From NCBI GenBank assembly GCA_025024175.1, contig QCXZ01000001.1:38868942-38932941 (forward strand): a DNA stretch of 64,000 nucleotides, read 5' to 3'. The translations under genes and the position numbers were made by a program. Within the stretch, counting starts at the first letter, position 1. The number at the start of each line of letters is the position of its first letter. The notes beneath the pieces were generated by a model. It was not told where the DNA came from, made no database searches, and was given only the letters and a program-made list of their open reading frames with translations. Origin of the DNA: Rhyzopertha dominica. Its lineage: Eukaryota; Arthropoda; Insecta; Coleoptera; Bostrichidae. This document shows positions 12,863 through 26,159 of this stretch, piece after piece.

Positions 12863-13827
12863 AAGCTATGGAAACAATACCTTACTAGTTTTCGCGATGA
12901 GATACTGATTCTATACACCTCCTTTACCTCTTTCATATAAAACATTATTTTTTGTAACTTTTCTGTTATTGTCGGTGTGGTTTTCTTTTCCTAGAACCTT
13001 GTATAGGTCGTTTAGGAGTGCCGGGATTTATTGAATTTTGTTTTGCTTGTAGTTCTTGCATAGATTCTTCTAAGCTACTTTTGAACATTTCTATGTTTCT
13101 TCTAATTTGATTAACATTTTTCTTCATATTTCTCTTGTAACGTTCTTGTGTTCCTGTTAGGAAATATTTCACCATATATTTGATGGGCCAGTTGCGTTGA
13201 TCTTTTACGTCTAAGAAGACGGAGATAGTTTTTATTGTTTCTATCGTTCTACCTGTTAATGCTACTATATAGATATTAACGTATTTTTGGTCTCCTGAAT
13301 GCTTTAGAATTTTACTAGTTTTACCTATACTAGAGCACTGATTTAGTAATTTACTGCCGCGCTTCAGCCGATAATAAAAATATACGGGATAACAAACGAG
13401 AAACGTTATCTTCTGTGTGTTTAATTTAAAGTTGGGTTTAGCTTTGCTTTGTTTATTTTATAGAATACCTATTTTGATTTTATATGAAAAAAAATATTGC
13501 TAATCATGGACATGCAGTATGAGTAATTATTATGTTAGCCAACGATTTTGTTTAGGGCTTATCTTATTCGTGTTGCCTACTCTTGATGGCGTTAGTTGTC
13601 GGTTGAAGAAGCTTTCGCGTGTGTCTAGGCTCAGGTATATTAGTCTAGACAATTACAACACTGGTCACGTATTTACTAAGGCAAGACCGTGCAATATTCA
13701 CTATGTACATAGTTTTCCGTGACCTATTTATCGCATAAATAAAAATGTAAGAACAGAGCACCATTCGCGTGCGTTCAATACGGCGATCCGCAACCGAGTC
13801 CAAAATCTAAGTGATCTAATGTGTCTG

Positions 13828-13847
13828 AAATAAATAAATAAATAAAG
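13828..13847. repeat. AAAT microsatellite
   Basis: About five tandem AAAT units follow a less AT-rich stretch (13755-13825). Such A-rich tandem tails often mark the 3' end of a LINE or SINE, so the preceding 100 bases may be a retroelement end. I could not identify it. Confidence 0.6.
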
Positions 13848-15899
13848 GACATGTATTCTACGGCCTCTAGGGTAAGGCATTTAAATTGCATATCTTTTCT
13901 ATTTTCCCAGTAATTGGACTGAAGCCAATGTAAAGTAAGATGGGTTGTCCAAGCGGTTCAGGGAGCAATATATCTATAGTTCCGGCCCTTAGATAATGTT
14001 TTGGATTACAAAATTTCGCTGAAAATGAGATATCTTTGTAGCATTGCTGGATACCCGTAAAATACATTTGATAAAAATACTTCCAATATGGAATTATACG
14101 ATAAATATAAATGACAGACAAAACATGAAAAATATCCAACTGGAATCATCGAAAACAACTTTTCGTTCAACTGCTGGCTTTAGAAGTTCTTCACTTTCCT
14201 AAGCTTCCCGAAGAATAGTTAAAAATATATCTTCCATTGACATTTACTAGCTTTCACAAGTCATTTCTTATTTAGCTTAGTTGATAGGAATTTTTCAAAA
14301 CTGTAAGTAATATCGTAACACATCAACAACAAAATTTGCAGGTGTAGGTAATCAATCCTGCGAATGGACAGAGCCATGAAGATATTCAACGTTATGACTG
14401 TGACTGTGCAAACTGAAACCAAACAGTTGGATATATTATTTGTTAAATGCAAGATGTAGATCCCATATAGCTTGCCCACCAGGAATATTATTTCTACAAA
14501 CAACCATCGTGCACGTTGTAATTAATGAAGATTTTAGTTTTTTGAATATTGGTGTCATTACTGCTGAGAAACGACTTCTCTTATTGCCTTTTGAAACTTT
14601 CAAGTTCAGCCCTTTATTATTATTTTATTACTTTAATTATTTTTTTGGCCTGTTTTACCACCTGGATTTTAATAAAACAACATGTTAGGCGACACAGACA
14701 AATATACATTTTTTCCAACGACCGACGTCACTCAATTAGATCTGATAAGATTCGATTGATAAAATTTTCATTTTCGTCATTATTTAGACGTAGTTTATCA
14801 GAATTTACTTCTACTTTCGTAACTATAAAAATTACCTACCCAAATGAACCGCTTTTAGAAAGTCATCCACAAACATTTTTTTAACATAGGTTACACAGGT
14901 TACCACCGAAAAGCAGTTTCACTATGATAGTAGAGCTAGACCCTTTAGATGTCAAATAGGACCGCCGATAAAATAAGGGCAACTGGCCTAGCTATTTCGT
15001 AATATTGTCAGTGTATGAAATCTGTATGTTGGTACCCAATAGACAGCTGAGCTATACTCGCCGCGTTTGATCTTTAGATTTACGTCATAAATTTATGGCA
15101 CATAATCAAAGGAAAGTGTATCAATAAATACTGAATATGATTATTAACAGAGTGATGAATTAGTTAATGCGGTAATGATTCGATGTTAAGAAATGTACGG
15201 TGATGAGGTCAAGTCACCGTAAGGAAGAACAAAGGAGTACGTAGTACGACCTAAGCTCAAAGAACGAAGGCGGCAAGTGTTTACAATTATTAGTATCCCT
15301 TCTGCTGCCGGAAGTCGAACTATAGTAGATCTATTCGTTCAAAGGTTTTAAGTACACGGAAGGGGAAACATGTCGGATGATTTTCGTAGATTTTACCTGT
15401 AGCTTGCTGATAGAGGAAAAACAACATTCTTTTTATACCGCAATCATTACCTTTTAGCAGTATTTTATTAAGAGCACAAAACAACAGTGGAACATTTTGC
15501 TTTTCCACCAAATTGTTTAAACATGAAATACTAATTTATCCTATACTGCCTCTGATTATATTTCTTCCACATACGATGGTGGTTTTTCTTCATCGAATGA
15601 AGATTACATCTATCAGATATAATTTTGCCCAAAATTAAAATGAAAACAAACTTTGTTTTCAGAATTACAATATTAGTTCACGCCAATATACTGCTACGAC
15701 ATGTATAAAGAAAATATAATTTCATAAACGGCAATAACATTGGGTTATAGAGTGGCACGATTAATCCACGAGGGCAATCGACAATTCAAATTTTATCGTC
15801 TTGTATATAAACAAATAACTGTTTTTGATATAACAGAAGCAAATCCATTTTATATAGGCACATGCAAACGTTTCTTCGCGCCTCTTTAGAGCCTGAGAA

Positions 15900-16330
15900 A
15901 ATTTTGCTCGAATTCTAACAAAAATGTCCTTCGGCTAAGACTAACGCGGGTTAGCCGAACATCTGCAGGTACTCCGTCAGAAGGCGATCTTTGGACGTTT
16001 ATCACCAGAACCTGTCCCAGTGTGGGAATCGGGAGCCGCGGCGGAAAATTCAAAGAATAATCGACAATATAAAACCAAAGTTAACATTCAGAAATAAAAA
16101 ATAATCAGATACCATTTTATATAAATCACCGGGGCCGTAGCAGTTACATTCTAGCGCGGTCGCATCCTCTGTTTCACTTTATACCGATTGCCGCTCCCGG
16201 CGCTTGTGTCGTACAGCCGCCGGACTGGGGACAAACGGGTTTTACGCGATTTGGTCACGTAAGGCTCGTATTCGGTCACCGAAACCCGATAAATAATGGC
16301 TCGATAAGGATCCTTTATCGATGTATCCAT
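15900..16330. promoter_or_regulatory. Candidate enhancer: GC-rich island in the vg intron
   Basis: Several segments here are markedly G+C- and CpG-rich against the AT-rich intron, notably around 15935-16040 and 16130-16270. TGTGGGAA at 16021-16028 matches the high-affinity Su(H) site YGTGRGAA. Just beside it, GCCGCGGCGG and, further on, AGCCGCCGG resemble GC-rich Mad-type sites, with at least one mismatch each to GCCGnCGC. Drosophila vg has Notch/Su(H)- and Dpp/Mad-responsive intronic wing enhancers. An orthologous role is inference only. Confidence 0.4.
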
Positions 16331-16605
16331 GCCGCTTTTTCGGAATCCACTATTGACTTTTTTAATTACTTTTAATTTGTAGGCTTTAAGATTAACAAAT
16401 AACTCGTGTCCTCAACTATGCCTACTGCTTTAATTACCATATCCACAAGAGATTTTATTTTGAAGTTTTACACCCCGCTCAAATCCAGTGGCGGAAAATT
16501 TGCGAAAGAAACATTTTTACACGATCAATTTTATTTTGGTCACCATTTTTGTTTCTACTAGAATAACATGCATTTGCAGGTTAAGGTAAGGCAATGAAAC
16601 GGTTA

Positions 16606-16972
16606 TACGGGGTTTCTATAAATGATTCTTGCATCCAGGGCGCTTATGAAAATTATCGATTGAATCAATTTGCCGCCTCATAAAAGTCACGTATACTTGT
16701 CATCTGTTGATTTTTTAATTATTTGATATATTTTAATATGAGAAAACGCCTGGGAGTATGTATTTTCAACATATTCTGTAGTGTTTTGTGGGATAATTAA
16801 CTTTAAGGTTGCAGAAAGCTCACATTTCCGAGTTGTGGGGTGACATTGATCTGCAACCTTCAACTACTATTGCCGTGCATATTGTAGCTTGGCAGCCGTT
16901 AAAAAGGACGGCACAAATAATTTAGAAAACGACGCCGCCCGCGTTGCATGAATCATTTATAGAAGCCCTGTA
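16606..16972. mobile_element. TA-flanked MITE with TACAGGG(T/C)TTCTATAAATGATT ends
   Basis: The left end TACGGGGTTTCTATAAATGA (from 16606) and the complement of the right end, TACAGGGCTTCTATAAATGA (to 16972), form about 28-base terminal inverted repeats. They match except for a few positions and begin with TA, as in Tc1/mariner-superfamily elements. The interior is non-coding. Parts of the interior and right end recur at 23891-24480 and 44219-44315, so this is a family. Confidence 0.75.
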
Positions 16973-19900
16973 CTTCTATTTTAACTAAAATTATATAGCT
17001 ATTAAGGCCCCTGAAGTAGAAGCTGCAGTGACATATGACGGTTCAGCTCAGCATATGATTCAGAAATGTGGTAGAATGATGTGTTGTCATTACCCTGAAG
17101 AATAATTACTTATTTCTTACTGTTCCTTTCCCCACTACGTGGTTCCTTCCATTACGATAATACATTTGAGCATATTGCATTTGTTGGCTGAAAGTTGCTA
17201 TAGATTTACGGTATGTTTCTGAAATAATAGCTAACCACACGTTTGACTTTGATAATACAAAAATAATCAGCAGAGAACATAACACGTGCGGAAGACTTAA
17301 AACTAGCTATGATACATATACAAACCATCCACACCACGACCCACAATATGCGAAATACTTACACTAAAATATGTAAAACCGACATCAACGCGGCAACACG
17401 AACCACATTTAAATTTTATAAACATTCACAATGACCAAAACGAGAAACAGGGCCAACATACGTGGTATGTGTATTGAATTACATTCAAAGAAGGAAAATT
17501 GGATAAAAGCCTACATTACACTGTTATTGTAAAGAAATTACAGATACTGAAGAAGGCTAAAAATAAAGACCCAAACGTCTAAAAAACCCAATGTATTTAT
17601 GGAAAGGAACCCATTACCTACCTATTATCACACATACAATACTGTCAAATAAAATATAAGATATTTAGCATATAATATAATAATAATAGCAATATATATA
17701 GATATTTAAGTAAATTTTACGAATTTACCTTATGAATTTAATATTTGTCATCTGGTGCCTCTTTTAAGAATCGGGACATGTTCTTGGTAAATATACTGGC
17801 CTTTTTTGTTATAACCAACATTTTTTTGTATGGGGTAGCCAATTAATGTAAGCATCAATAAAAATTGTACTTTTTAACACAGGAGCTTTTCATTTTTCTT
17901 TCATTTGGACAAAGTTCGCCACCATAACTTTCTCACTAATATTATGTTGTTTTTGTCTCACACCATTACTTAGAATGCTTGTATGTATTTTCATATTGGC
18001 GGCAAATTGCGTCGATTATGCAACACCACGCTTCCGGATCTAAAAACGCTCCGTAAAATTTGATACCTACCAATTGTTAATAAATAAAACCATGGCTACA
18101 GGTTGAATTTTTAATTCCAACCGTGACTGAATATTGTCAAACACCAATAGATTTAAGGTAAACCTTCTTCCGAAATTTATTCAAAAGCGTATTTTTTGAC
18201 ATCATATGGAAGATTAAATATAAATAACTAAGTTTTCATTTATTGCGATCCCGCAAAAACATTATACCAAAACGTCACGAACGTTAATGGCGGTTGTAGT
18301 GTTCTCAGACAAAATTGGAAGCTTCGCTTATTATTGTCATGAAACGATAAATCATCCTTACCGTTCATAATACTTAATAAAATATTATGCATTTTGACCT
18401 TGTTAACAATAAATTGATTCGTGTTTGTACTTTTCATCGTAACTCGTTATCTGCTTCAAAAGTTAGTGATGTGGTAGGGCACTTAATGCATGCATAAATG
18501 TTTTCAGAATAAAACATCTATAATTTTAGAACGGATGGTCCGATTTCAATTTACAAAACGTGATTATTTAATCAAAGTGGTTTATAAATACATTCCGATC
18601 GAAAGTCATTTTCTGACCCGAAGGTAAGGCCAAAACGAAACTTCGGTTCTCCCGATTAACTAATTATTCGGTCGGAGTCTATTTTCAAATGAAGTTAAAC
18701 ATGACCTTAGTTATAATATAAATTTTTGAGTTGGTAGCCTCTGTGGCGCTATCTTAAATTTTGGAGCAAAATATCGCCTTTATAAGCAGGTGATTTTTCG
18801 GTGATCGTACCCCGATTTTATCCAAACCTTCGAACTTACCGAGTTGAAAGGTTTAGAATAGATTGTCAGATTTCAGTTTTATAAATGCGAGCCTTTAGTA
18901 AGAAGGCGGACGTTTAGATGATGAAAAAATGTAGTATCTTGTATTTGTTTACCCCGGATTTTATAGTGCCAATGTCTATATCAATCCTTTCGTAATCAGA
19001 AGATATATTACAACTATACTTCGTATGTCGGCTGTAAAATTTCCTAAAAATGGCATTACCTTGTTGTAACACTATAAATCCCCCCTTAGTAATAAATAAA
19101 AGAACTTTAAAATTTGTGTTTTGCAATTAAAAAAAGTAGTGATCAAACGCATGATGTCTGTTAGGTATATTACTAGAACTATATTTGCCTTTATAACGTA
19201 GTATCTTGATATCTAGAACCCTACGGTGTAATCAAGATTATATAAAAGCTAAACTTCCCATTCTGATATCAACAAACGTTCAACCTATTCAAATACTTGA
19301 AATTTGCATATAAACTCAGATCAGTATAATTTTCATTTAGGTCATAGCTGGAAGTAATTTCCATAGGAATAAAATTATGGTATCAACGGCTGTAAAGCTT
19401 GCTTAAGAAAATTTGGCAATAAACGATAATACTGCGAAAAGAGCTATTATTATAGCTGCACATGTCCAGCGTAATAGTCAAAACAATCGCAAAGTCGTTC
19501 ATGATATAAGGTAATTTGATATATAAGAGCTGGAAGGTGCTACTTTCCATAAACTTTATTTATTGTTCTATTCCAAGGTATTCGTTAGCTTTCCAGAGAA
19601 TTCTACGTATCTGATCAAATAGGAATGTACTGTGCAATTAATAGACACTAGCACGCAATAATTCCTGTTACAAATTACTTCCACATGCCACGTCCAAGTT
19701 TATTTAATAGACAACTCAGTCTCTCCTAAACAAAAATTGCATTGCCATAAAATGCTTCGCTGCCCTTAGAAAAATATTAGTTGCGGTGAGTTAGATGCCT
19801 AACAAGACCTCAGGGTTTTATAGTAGTTTATATTTAGTATTTAGCTTGCAATATATAGTTAATGCTGAATCGGGCTTCCACGTAAATTCGGAAGGTCCCA

Positions 19901-21481
19901 CTTCCGATATACAAATTGTAATTGTCTTCATAAATTATAAAATTCCTTATAAGCTTTTTATTGGTAGCAACTTGAAATCATAATAAAATAATACATTATA
20001 TTGTAAGCTCTATGAGAAAGGCTTAATAAAATGAGTCTGTAAGAGATTATGACAAAGAAAGCAATTGTTATAATAAATATTAGATAAAATATTTCATTTA
20101 ATACCGTCACATCGATCAATTGTAGTTTCATTACATTTTATATGTATATTGGAGGAATAGCCTAATAGTTTCTGGTAGTCGAGCTTGCTCTTCTGGTTCA
20201 GATCATTTGACGATTTTCTTAATCAAAATAACTTTAGTGGCTGTATTTGCATAGCGATAAATGTAACGTGCATTCTATTTATATGCATGGGTATATAATA
20301 ATAAGTGCAGTTACTTTTGTTCCTACATGTTGTTTATATTAGTTATTTAAATATTGCAACATTGTAAATGAATTGAGAAAAAAATATAAGTAGAATACAG
20401 AAATTATTTAATTTAATATAATTAGCGAAAAAACATCAATAATAATATGGACATTAACAATTTGCAACAGATATTCTCAGCTGGCGAATGGTAGCAGCCA
20501 CCAGAATGTTTTTTTAAATATTTTACAGAATAATATCTTTTTACTAAATTGAAATATATTATAGCACATAACAATAATACATAGTAAGCCTACGTATTTT
20601 TAATTTTATCATAAATAATGTGCTTCTGAATAATTAAAAAAAAATGTTCCAGATGTTATTCTAAACAAACTAGTTTCGTTTAATATTTTTTACGTTCAAT
20701 ACTGAGTAGATGTCCATGACTTTTACTTTTTAGTCCTTGCGGATTATATTGCATTGTCGTAGTTTTATTTTCTCTTCTAGACAAACAAATATAGTGAGTA
20801 AATATGTACTGATCGACGTTTCTTGAAGCGCATCCTTTTCAAGGTGAGAGTACTTATTGGTCGATTTGGCGTCCGCCCGTGGATAGAAATCTTAGCTTTT
20901 AAGCTTCTGAGTAATCTCGAGTTTAGCATGATTGCTTATGGTCTTGTTTCCTCACAGTTTTTATAATAAATTATTTTAATTAAGAAAATGTGACTTATTG
21001 TTTTTGATGAGAAGGGATGCAAGTCATTATAGTTGTTTTGCTATAGACTCCAAAAAGTTGAGGTAATGTAGGTTAGAATCAACGATACGCAAAACAGTTG
21101 TTTTAAAAATTCGCAGCACTATAAAGTATTTTTAATGAACACCAGTTACTGTACTATACGTCACGAGCATATGTATTAGCCTGTTAAACAGCTTAAAGTT
21201 CCTTGTAGCTGATTGCATATTTATGTTGCTAAACATTGGACTATCAGCTGCTTCAATAAGATGTAGGTAAGAGCTCCCGCCAATTTTGATGTGGATGCGT
21301 ATTTCCTTTCCATTTGGTGTTCATTTTGTGCCGCACTAGCTTAAAAAAGGCTATCTAGCGGTGCCAACGGGTGTTATGTCCAATAAGCTTTAGCGGTAAA
21401 AGAGAACCCTGTATACGCAGGACTCTAAGTATACAAAAGTAGAGAGATATCAAGATCGATCGATGCTTCAAGAAAATCATA

Positions 21482-22141
21482 GAACGTTATAGAAAATTCA
21501 TCAGTAGAAGAAAGAACCCCTAAGTGTGGAACATTACCGTAACCGTCTCGCTGTAGAGATGTCGAAAATCGACGTTCCGTTATGTCATGGAATATTCTAG
21601 AACATTCTGGAAAATACTTCAGCATACGAAAGAACCCCTAAAAGTGTGGCACATTGTCGTAACCGTCTCACGATGAAAATTTCGAAAATCGACGTTTTGA
21701 AAGGTCCATAGAACATTCTAGAACAATCAATAGATGACGTAAGAGCTCCCAAGTGTGGATCACTGCCGTAACCGTCTCGCAGTGGAGATGTAGAATATTG
21801 CGTTGTGAGATAGTCATGGAACATTCTAGAAAACTCATCGGCAGAACCCCTAAGTGTGGCGCGTTGCCGTAGCTATCTCGCTGTGAAGATGTCGAAAACC
21901 GACGTTTCAAGAAGATCATAGAACATTCTAGAACATTCAGTAGAAGACGTAACAACTCCTAAGTGTGGTATATTGCTTAAACCGTCACTCGCAGGAGATG
22001 TCGAAAATCGATGTTACGAGAGTCATAGAACATTCTGGAAAATTTATCACCAGACGATAGAATCCCTAAGTGTGTCGATGTCGAATGTTTTGTGAATGTG
22101 GTGGAACATTCTAGAACATTCAACAGAAGACGAGAAACTCC
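21482..22141. repeat. Tandem ~105-base repeat array; each unit carries an HSE-like block
   Basis: Seven units are visible. The phase marker is GAACATTCTAGAACATTC or a variant, starting at 21482, 21590, 21711, 21819, 21921, 22028 and 22104. The remaining unit contains CATTGCCGTAACCGTCTCGC, GATGTCGAAAATCGACGTT and an AGAACCCCTAAGTGTGG-type stretch. Copies diverge by point changes and small indels, and spacing is 76-121 bases. The marker fits the heat-shock-factor pattern GAAnnTTCnnGAAnnTTC exactly in units 2, 5 and 7 and in part in the others. Minus-strand open frames over the array are by-products of the repeat. Confidence 0.88.
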
Positions 22142-22988
22142 TGTGTGGCAAATTGTGGAAACTGTCTCGCGACTGCCCAGAAGAACTGACCCAGCGAAGA
22201 GTATTGAACCAATGACGTGCGAGCATTAACGCCTCACCCCTTTCTATAACACATTACATGAGACGTGTGCACGTTAATAGTACGGGTGGCGTATTGGCAT
22301 TCCTTACTAAGCTGCAGAGCGATCGTGCTATGAAATGTAGTAAAGTACGGACGGATTCGAACACATCATTTCAACCACCAATATTTACTACGATTCAGCA
22401 CACTCCCTCTGTACCCAGCATTTTGAAATGTAGTAATAAATGGCGCCGTTTATTCGTGCATTGCTATGACTTTATTGACTTCTTCCGGATCATCATTAGT
22501 ATCTACTGTTTCATTCTAGAGACGAACGCTGACACTCCACAAATATTTACACTCCAAAGATCAGATCAAATGCGTAACGTTATTAATAGTAAAAATAAAT
22601 TATAATGTAATACCTATATCTTAAAATTACGAATGAGTGTGTAAGTACAAACTTATAAGTACATCCGTGACGAAACAGTACACCCTGTATAATTCAAAAA
22701 GTTTTAGAATGCAAACGAGTTGATTTGATGACATTTCCTTTACCACCAGCTGAGTTATGGAGGAAGTACGCTTGTTTGGCACGCCCTATATATATTTAAG
22801 CACTCAACCGTTAAAACATAAAATGTGAATATGTATGAGTACATACCTCCATATCTTATATAAATGATTAAACCTGGCGTTCAGTTGGACTTATTTGGGC
22901 ATTGGCTAAAGCCAATGGGAGGTTTGCTCTATTAGCTTCATGGTAGTGTTTAATATCTTATCATAATAATTTCTTGCAGTAACGCTGG

Positions 22989-23019
22989 TCATTCCTTTAC
23001 CAAAGTACTGAAGGAATGA
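22989..23019. promoter_or_regulatory. Paired inverted TEAD/Scalloped-type sites
   Basis: TCATTCCTT (22989-22997) and its exact complement AAGGAATGA (23011-23019) are separated by 13 bases. Each contains the TEAD core CATTCC/GGAATG. Vg acts through Scalloped, which binds this core, so an autoregulatory site inside vg is conceivable. A 9-base inverted repeat could also be chance or a small hairpin. Confidence 0.35.
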
Positions 23020-23412
23020 TTCCCGAATTTCTGGTCCTATTCTTAGGTAGCTGTAAATAAGAGATTTTAGAACACTGGGTATAGAGTGAATCGTAGTAAA
23101 GATTGGTAGTTGAAATGATACGTTCGAATCGGTCCATATTTACTGCATCAATCGCTCTGCAACGTGATAAGGAATTCCAATACGCGTACGGGTATATCGA
23201 AGATACCGGCCATCCACAATTTTTAATGATTCTAGGATGTTAAATCTCCATATGAGAAGGAAGTAATATACAATTAACATAAGAATAGATTTAGCTTGTC
23301 AAAACATTTTTACTGCATTTGGTGAAACATTAGCATTAGCTATTACCTTTTACTTTTGGATACAAACATTGTGCATTGATGCTTTTCTAATTGACATATT
23401 TGTTCTTTTCAG

Positions 23413-23763
23413 ACAGTTCTCCTATGTCGGCAAGAAACTTCCCTCCGTCGTTTTGGAACAGCCAACATTACGCGGGAGCATCTGCAGGGAGCGGTAGTGG
23501 ACCAGGCGCGGGCGCCGGCCACCACGACCTCTACGCCGATCACTACCATCCCGGGGATGCGTGGTACCAGTACAGTTCCCATCATCGAGCTGTCCACGAT
23601 TATCACCAGCACCATACGATGGCAGCCGCCGCTCAGTACAGCGGGCTCCTGCTGCACGGTCCTGGTTCTAGACTGCACATGAGTTCACACGCCCAGTGCA
23701 AGGCGATGGACTGGCAGCACCCGACGCTCGACTCGCCGTATTCATCTTACCCGTCGATGTCAG
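23413..23763 (+). CDS. vg: vestigial, exon with SPMSARNFPPSFWNS and His/Ala-rich region
   Basis: This exon encodes residues 126-243 of the visible frame. It opens with DSSPMSARNFPPSFWNS, a block that follows the Vg domain in insect Vestigial proteins. Then come a Gly/Ala/Ser stretch, a His/Tyr-rich segment (HHDLYADHYHPGDAWYQY, then HHRAVHDYHQHH), a short Ala run and MDWQHPTLDSPYSSYPSMSG. The acceptor is TTTTCAG|AC, completing Asp126. The donor is TCAG|GTTGGT, leaving G for the next codon. The exon is GC-rich against its surroundings, as expected for coding DNA here. Low-complexity His/Ala content is normal for this activation region. Confidence 0.96.
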
Positions 23764-23890
23764 GTTGGTTTGCTTTTCACTTTTGTCCAGGGCCGGATTT
23801 ATAACTTAGGCTAAAAAAATATTGCATTGTAGGAACTTTTAGCAAAAAATCGATTAGGTATTATAACGAATCTTGCGCATTTAACTTTTC

Positions 23891-24480
23891 TACAGGATTT
23901 GTATAAAAAGATACATGCATCGCGGGCAGCGTTGATTTCTGAATTCTTTGTGCCGTCTTTCTGTAACTGCTGCCAAACTACAATAAGCACAGCGATCACT
24001 CAACATCAATGAGCGCGATAGTACTGAAGGTTGCAGATCAAGTTGCAGTCACGAAATGGATGGCTTTATATAAAGATTTTACAACAATTTACGGTTCTAC
24101 TTTTATTTCAAAGGTAAGAAATAAACAATAATTATTGGTAGGCTTGCGGTAACCTCTACAGTCTACACCCTTGCACTGTTGTACTGTGGAAGCTTTGTGC
24201 AGTGCAGCTAACGTTAGTACCACTTAGTTTGTGAATTTTACCATTGAGGAAGGCTAAAAACATCTTTTAGTTCATCATAGTACAATTATTTAACAAGATT
24301 ACTGTAGCCACAATCTCACAAATACGATACATAACCTAGAAGTTATACGAAACCGTGTCACCCCACAGCTTGGAAATGTGAGCAGCCTTAAAGTTGTTAT
24401 AAAAAACTACTGAATACGTTGAAATTACACACTCCAACGACTTTTCCAATATTAAAGAATATCAAATAATCCAACGATCG
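23891..24480 (-). mobile_element. Degraded copy of the TACAGGG MITE family
   Basis: From TACAGGATTTG at 23891 the sequence follows the reverse complement of the 16606-16972 element. Shared blocks include a GCGTTGATTTCTGAATTC region near 23930, the complement of TGATCTGCAACCTTCA near 24030 and the complement of CTCACATTTCC near 24375. A central segment (about 24050-24350) is absent from the 16.6 kb copy, so this copy is longer or carries an insertion. The left terminus is recognisable; the right one is eroded. Confidence 0.6.
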
Positions 24481-26159
24481 ACAGATGATGATGGATGGAT
24501 TAATTTTTAAACCAGAATTTTATTAGATTTGAGGATAGAATAAAAAGAAATTTCGTCAGATGTACATAGAGTGTTTGATTTGATTCGTAAATTTCAACGG
24601 GTTGGATTCATTATAAAAGATATCGACATATTCCTAACAGATATCGATTATTATACTGTTCTTTTTAATTCGTGAAAGTAATCAAGACCTAACTTTGATA
24701 ATTTTTTTTTGTTAAAAGAATCGACATTTAAATATTAAAAGTTTGGTTCAGGATATACAAATTTTGCGTGGGAAATCATTATTATATCACTGTGAATTGA
24801 AGTCTTAATTTTTATTCCCTTTTCAACTATGGGTAACTGTATTGATTTGATTTTTTTGGTGATACTAAATATTCATTTTTGAAACTTAATTTTGCTTTCA
24901 ACATTTAGAGGTTATTACTCTGCACAATACGAGTATGAGCAGTGTTCGAGAAAAATTTAAAGAGACGGTACTATAGAATTGTCAAATTGCTATAGCGTTA
25001 TAGAGAGGTCCCATAGATTACACCAACCTAAATTCATTTTCATTCACTTGCCATTCTTACGAAAATTGGTATTTTACACAAGGTTGCCTTAGAATTTTAA
25101 AAATTAAAATATACACGGTGTATTATTAAAAAAAGAAGATTTATTATACCACTCGTATGTGGAACATCCTGTATAATGGAAAATGGTTTTAAGATAATGT
25201 TTCACCGGTATATCGGTTCGTATTGGATATTCCATTCTAATATGTTTAAATGTAGAATTATGAAGCTCAATACTGAAGATCGATTATAATACAATATGGA
25301 AATGTATAAAAATTTTATACAATTTTATTGAAAATTGCACGTTTTAGTAGTGATTTAATCTTAAAACTTAAAAGCGAGTTACTTACCATAATAATTTGAA
25401 TTAATCGTCCCTTGCATGATTGTTCATGCATTATTGGCGCCAATTGTCGCGCCATAATATTTGCCGCCTGAGACTCCCGCCTATACAACCTATACCTGAA
25501 CCCAAGCCTCGCCTTCTAAAAGGTACAGGTTGTATAATATGCATTGCCAGATCATGGGAAGGGATTGTCCTGAAGTGAGTTATGGTTCGCCGTACATTCC
25601 GCTTGACTATAAATCTTACATAATAGATAATTTGATTGCGAAATCGCTGCACCAGATGATGGCGGGAACAGTTTTGCCGTAGTATTAAAAAAATATTTAT
25701 CACCTGTAGAAAATTGTTTGTGACTTACCCTAACTGTCCATATGTTACAAAGGAGTGTATTGACATGTACGTTGTAGAAAGCATTAGGTATGTGCACAAT
25801 GCAATAAGAAAGAGAGAATATGTACCTAACTTCTTCTTGTGAGGTAAAAAGGTTCTGAAATTACCTGTAAAATATAAACTTAAATCACCGGTTGACTAGA
25901 AAGTCTTTCTACAAACTATTTTAGTTACCGCCTCTTTTCTAGCAATTGCATCGTACACATTTTGTATAATTTATGTTTATGTCATCCCGTAAAACAGGAA
26001 AGTAGTCAAGTGCCAAGTTGTCGGCCCTTTATTTCGATATAAGGCTGCCCTGGAAAAATCATTGCTCGGTACTAACACACAAGACACAAGTTAACTAAAG
26101 TCGAAAAGCGGCACTAATCACCTACGGGAAAATGTTTCACTGCAACTCAGTTCGTGTCC

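Larger units (their letters stand above)
9332..23412 (+). other. vg intron after the Vg-domain exon (14.1 kb)
   Basis: A canonical intron, GTAAGA to TTTTCAG. It carries two blocks less AT-rich than their surroundings (10320-10680 and 15900-16330) that are the best candidates for regulatory DNA. It also holds a LINE tail (11683-11796), one copy of a dispersed repeat (12666-12862), an AAAT microsatellite (13828-13847), a TA-flanked MITE (16606-16972), the heat-shock-element-like array (21482-22121) and paired TEAD-type sites (22989-23019). In Drosophila, wing enhancers of vg lie in introns, so regulatory content is plausible. Nothing else coding was recognised. Confidence 0.75.

Noticed and set aside
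21425..21955. Overlapping minus-strand frames with repeated RRFSTSLQRDGYGN-like peptides
   Set aside because: They arise because the ~105-base repeat unit happens to lack stops; the peptide repeats simply track the DNA repeat.
22258..22605. 115-codon + frame after the HSE-like array
   Set aside because: No recognisable family, no splice context matching vg phases, and composition like the surrounding intron.
23788..23800. CAGGGCCGGATT as the end of another hAT element
   Set aside because: No complementary end or 8-base duplication was found nearby.
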